Origin: Leptolyngbya ohadii IS1
GTDB taxonomy: Bacteria > Cyanobacteriota > Cyanobacteriia > Elainellales > Elainellaceae
DNA: 64,000 bases
Direction of reading: 5' to 3'
Assembly (NCBI RefSeq): GCF_002215035.1
Contig: NZ_NKFP01000006.1
Span: forward strand, 3,749,080-3,813,079
A model generated the notes under the pieces. The model was given only the letters and a program-made list of their open reading frames with translations. It searched no databases and was not told the DNA's origin. This document shows positions 62,890 through 64,000 of the stretch, in pieces. Position 1 is the stretch's first letter. Every line of letters starts with the position of its first letter. Both the position numbers and the translations under genes were made by a program.

Positions 62890-64000
62890 ATGTCTTCCTT
62901 CGTTCATATCGATCACATCGATCAAGTCTTCCCCCTTGCCAACGGCGGTGAATATATCGCCCTCAAGAACATCAACCTGCAAATCAAAAAAGGTGAATTT
63001 ATCACGCTGCTAGGACATTCCGGCTGCGGTAAGTCTACCCTGCTTAACATCGTTGCCGGACTCGCTAAACCTGCGGCGGGCGGTGTGATCCTGGAAGGGC
63101 GACAGGTGACAAAGCCTGGACCCGATCGCATGGTGGTGTTCCAAAACTATTCGCTGCTGCCCTGGCTCACGGTGCGTCAGAATATTGCCCTGGCAGTTAA
63201 TCGGGTGCTGCGCGACAAGCCCGAAGCGGAACGGCAGGCGATCGTGGAAGAACACATCGATCTGGTGCATTTGCGTCATGCAGCAGATAAGCGACCGGGA
63301 CAGCTTTCCGGCGGGATGAAACAGCGGGTGGCGATCGCACGGGCACTGGCTCTGCGTCCGAAGGTGCTGCTGCTGGATGAGCCGTTTGGCGCACTGGATG
63401 CCCTGACTCGGAGCGGACTCCAGGATCAGTTAATGCAGATTGCTCAGCAGAACGAGCTGACCTGCATTATGGTGACGCACGATGTCGAAGAGGCTTTGCT
63501 ATTGTCCGATCGCGTCGTGATGCTGACCAATGGACCCGAATCCCACATTGGGCAAATTCTGGAAGTTCCGTTCGATCGTCCGCGTGAGCGATTGGCGGTG
63601 ATGGGTCATCCCAGCTTCTACAGTCTACGGAACGAAGTGAACTACTTCCTGAACCAGCAGAAGAAAGCCAAGCAGCGTCAGGTGATTCAGGTGGTTCCGG
63701 GCAATGGTCTGGAGAAAATTAACCTGGAGATTGGCTTTATCCCCCTGACGGACTGTGCGCCGCTGGCGGTTGCCCAAGAGAAAGGATTCTTCCAGAAGCA
63801 TGGCTTAGAGCAAGTCACCCTCTCCCGCGAACCGGGCTGGAAAGCGATCGCCGACGGAATTACGAGCGGTCGCCTGGATGCGTCGCAAATGGTGGCAGGA
63901 ATGCCGATCGCCCTCAGTTTGGGCATGAAGGGAATGCAGCCGACGCCGATCGTCACCGGGATGGTGCTGAGCCGCAACGGAAACGCGATTACGCTGAGCA
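62890..64000 (+). CDS. nrtC: Nitrate ABC transporter ATPase NrtC with NrtA-like domain (partial, runs off right edge)
   Basis: Three hundred and seventy codons are visible. The ATPase has Walker [12 protein letters not shown], signature [15 protein letters not shown], Walker [15 protein letters not shown] and switch His [11 protein letters not shown]-terminal domain resembling NrtA ([20 protein letters not shown]) begins after residue 275 and is cut by the window. In this family that domain senses nitrate or ammonium status and regulates transport. nrtD and narB are expected beyond the edge. Confidence 0.95.
   Translation, partial: MSSFVHIDHIDQVFPLANGGEYIALKNINLQIKKGEFITLLGHSGCGKSTLLNIVAGLAKPAAGGVILEGRQVTKPGPDRMVVFQNYSLLPWLTVRQNIALAVNRVLRDKPEAERQAIVEEHIDLVHLRHAADKRPGQLSGGMKQRVAIARALALRPKVLLLDEPFGALDALTRSGLQDQLMQIAQQNELTCIMVTHDVEEALLLSDRVVMLTNGPESHIGQILEVPFDRPRERLAVMGHPSFYSLRNEVNYFLNQQKKAKQRQVIQVVPGNGLEKINLEIGFIPLTDCAPLAVAQEKGFFQKHGLEQVTLSREPGWKAIADGITSGRLDASQMVAGMPIALSLGMKGMQPTPIVTGMVLSRNGNAITLS

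Overview
This is a cyanobacterial chromosome segment. The evidence is a phycocyanin operon, an NtcA-type nitrate assimilation operon, NADPH-thioredoxin reductase C, DevBCA-type exporters and very frequent GCGATCGC (HIP1-like) octamers. Short tandem repeats and small dispersed palindromes fill many intergenic gaps, which suggests a filamentous lineage. A Leptolyngbya- or Nostoc-like relative is my guess from gene order and style, not from any search. The window cuts genes at both ends: a phycobilisome linker on the left and nrtC on the right.

Layout. Positions 1-8205 (minus strand) hold the phycocyanin rod operon in the order cpcB-cpcA-cpcC-cpcD-cpcE-cpcF, followed by four rod-core linker genes. 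The third of these encodes a CpcL-type linker with a C-terminal membrane anchor. Positions 8.9-19.6 kb are mixed: a TspO-like membrane protein, a lipoprotein, a VanX-like dipeptidase with a large membrane protein, a response regulator, menG, a DUF445 protein that seems to have lost its start, a TetR regulator divergent from a Coq4-like gene with a paired operator, a Uma2 nuclease-fold protein and a DUF4336 protein. Positions 20-27.4 kb hold an EcsC-like protein, an SGNH hydrolase and a TetR-devB-DUF2834-devC-devA exporter cluster with a matching operator at two points.

Positions 27.5-35.6 kb hold cysK, a stand-alone sensory domain, a lipoate ligase-like gene whose 5' end lies in a roughly 592-bp perfect palindrome, three alpha/beta hydrolases and a coiled-coil membrane protein. 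Positions 35.7-43.3 kb carry trpA, purB, a GGDEF regulator and alaS. Positions 43.4-57.5 kb carry a DUF4394 protein, an HdeD-like protein, an ABC exporter with an unusual C-terminal tail, a glycosyltransferase invaded by a dispersed repeat, a large low-complexity membrane protein, NTRC, an isochorismatase-fold hydrolase, an SbmA/ALD-type ABC transporter and a HEAT-repeat protein. From 58.5 kb to the right edge is nirA-nrtA-nrtB-nrtC, driven by a textbook NtcA promoter.

How the genes work together. The left operon builds, pigments and attaches phycocyanin rods, both to the phycobilisome core and (through CpcL) probably to the membrane. The right operon imports nitrate and reduces nitrite. The clearest regulatory units that can be read directly are the two TetR systems and the NtcA promoter. 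The most anomalous structure is the zero-spacer palindrome at 30.3-30.9 kb, which may be an assembly or amplification artefact. I see no tRNA, rRNA, CRISPR array, prophage or complete insertion sequence.
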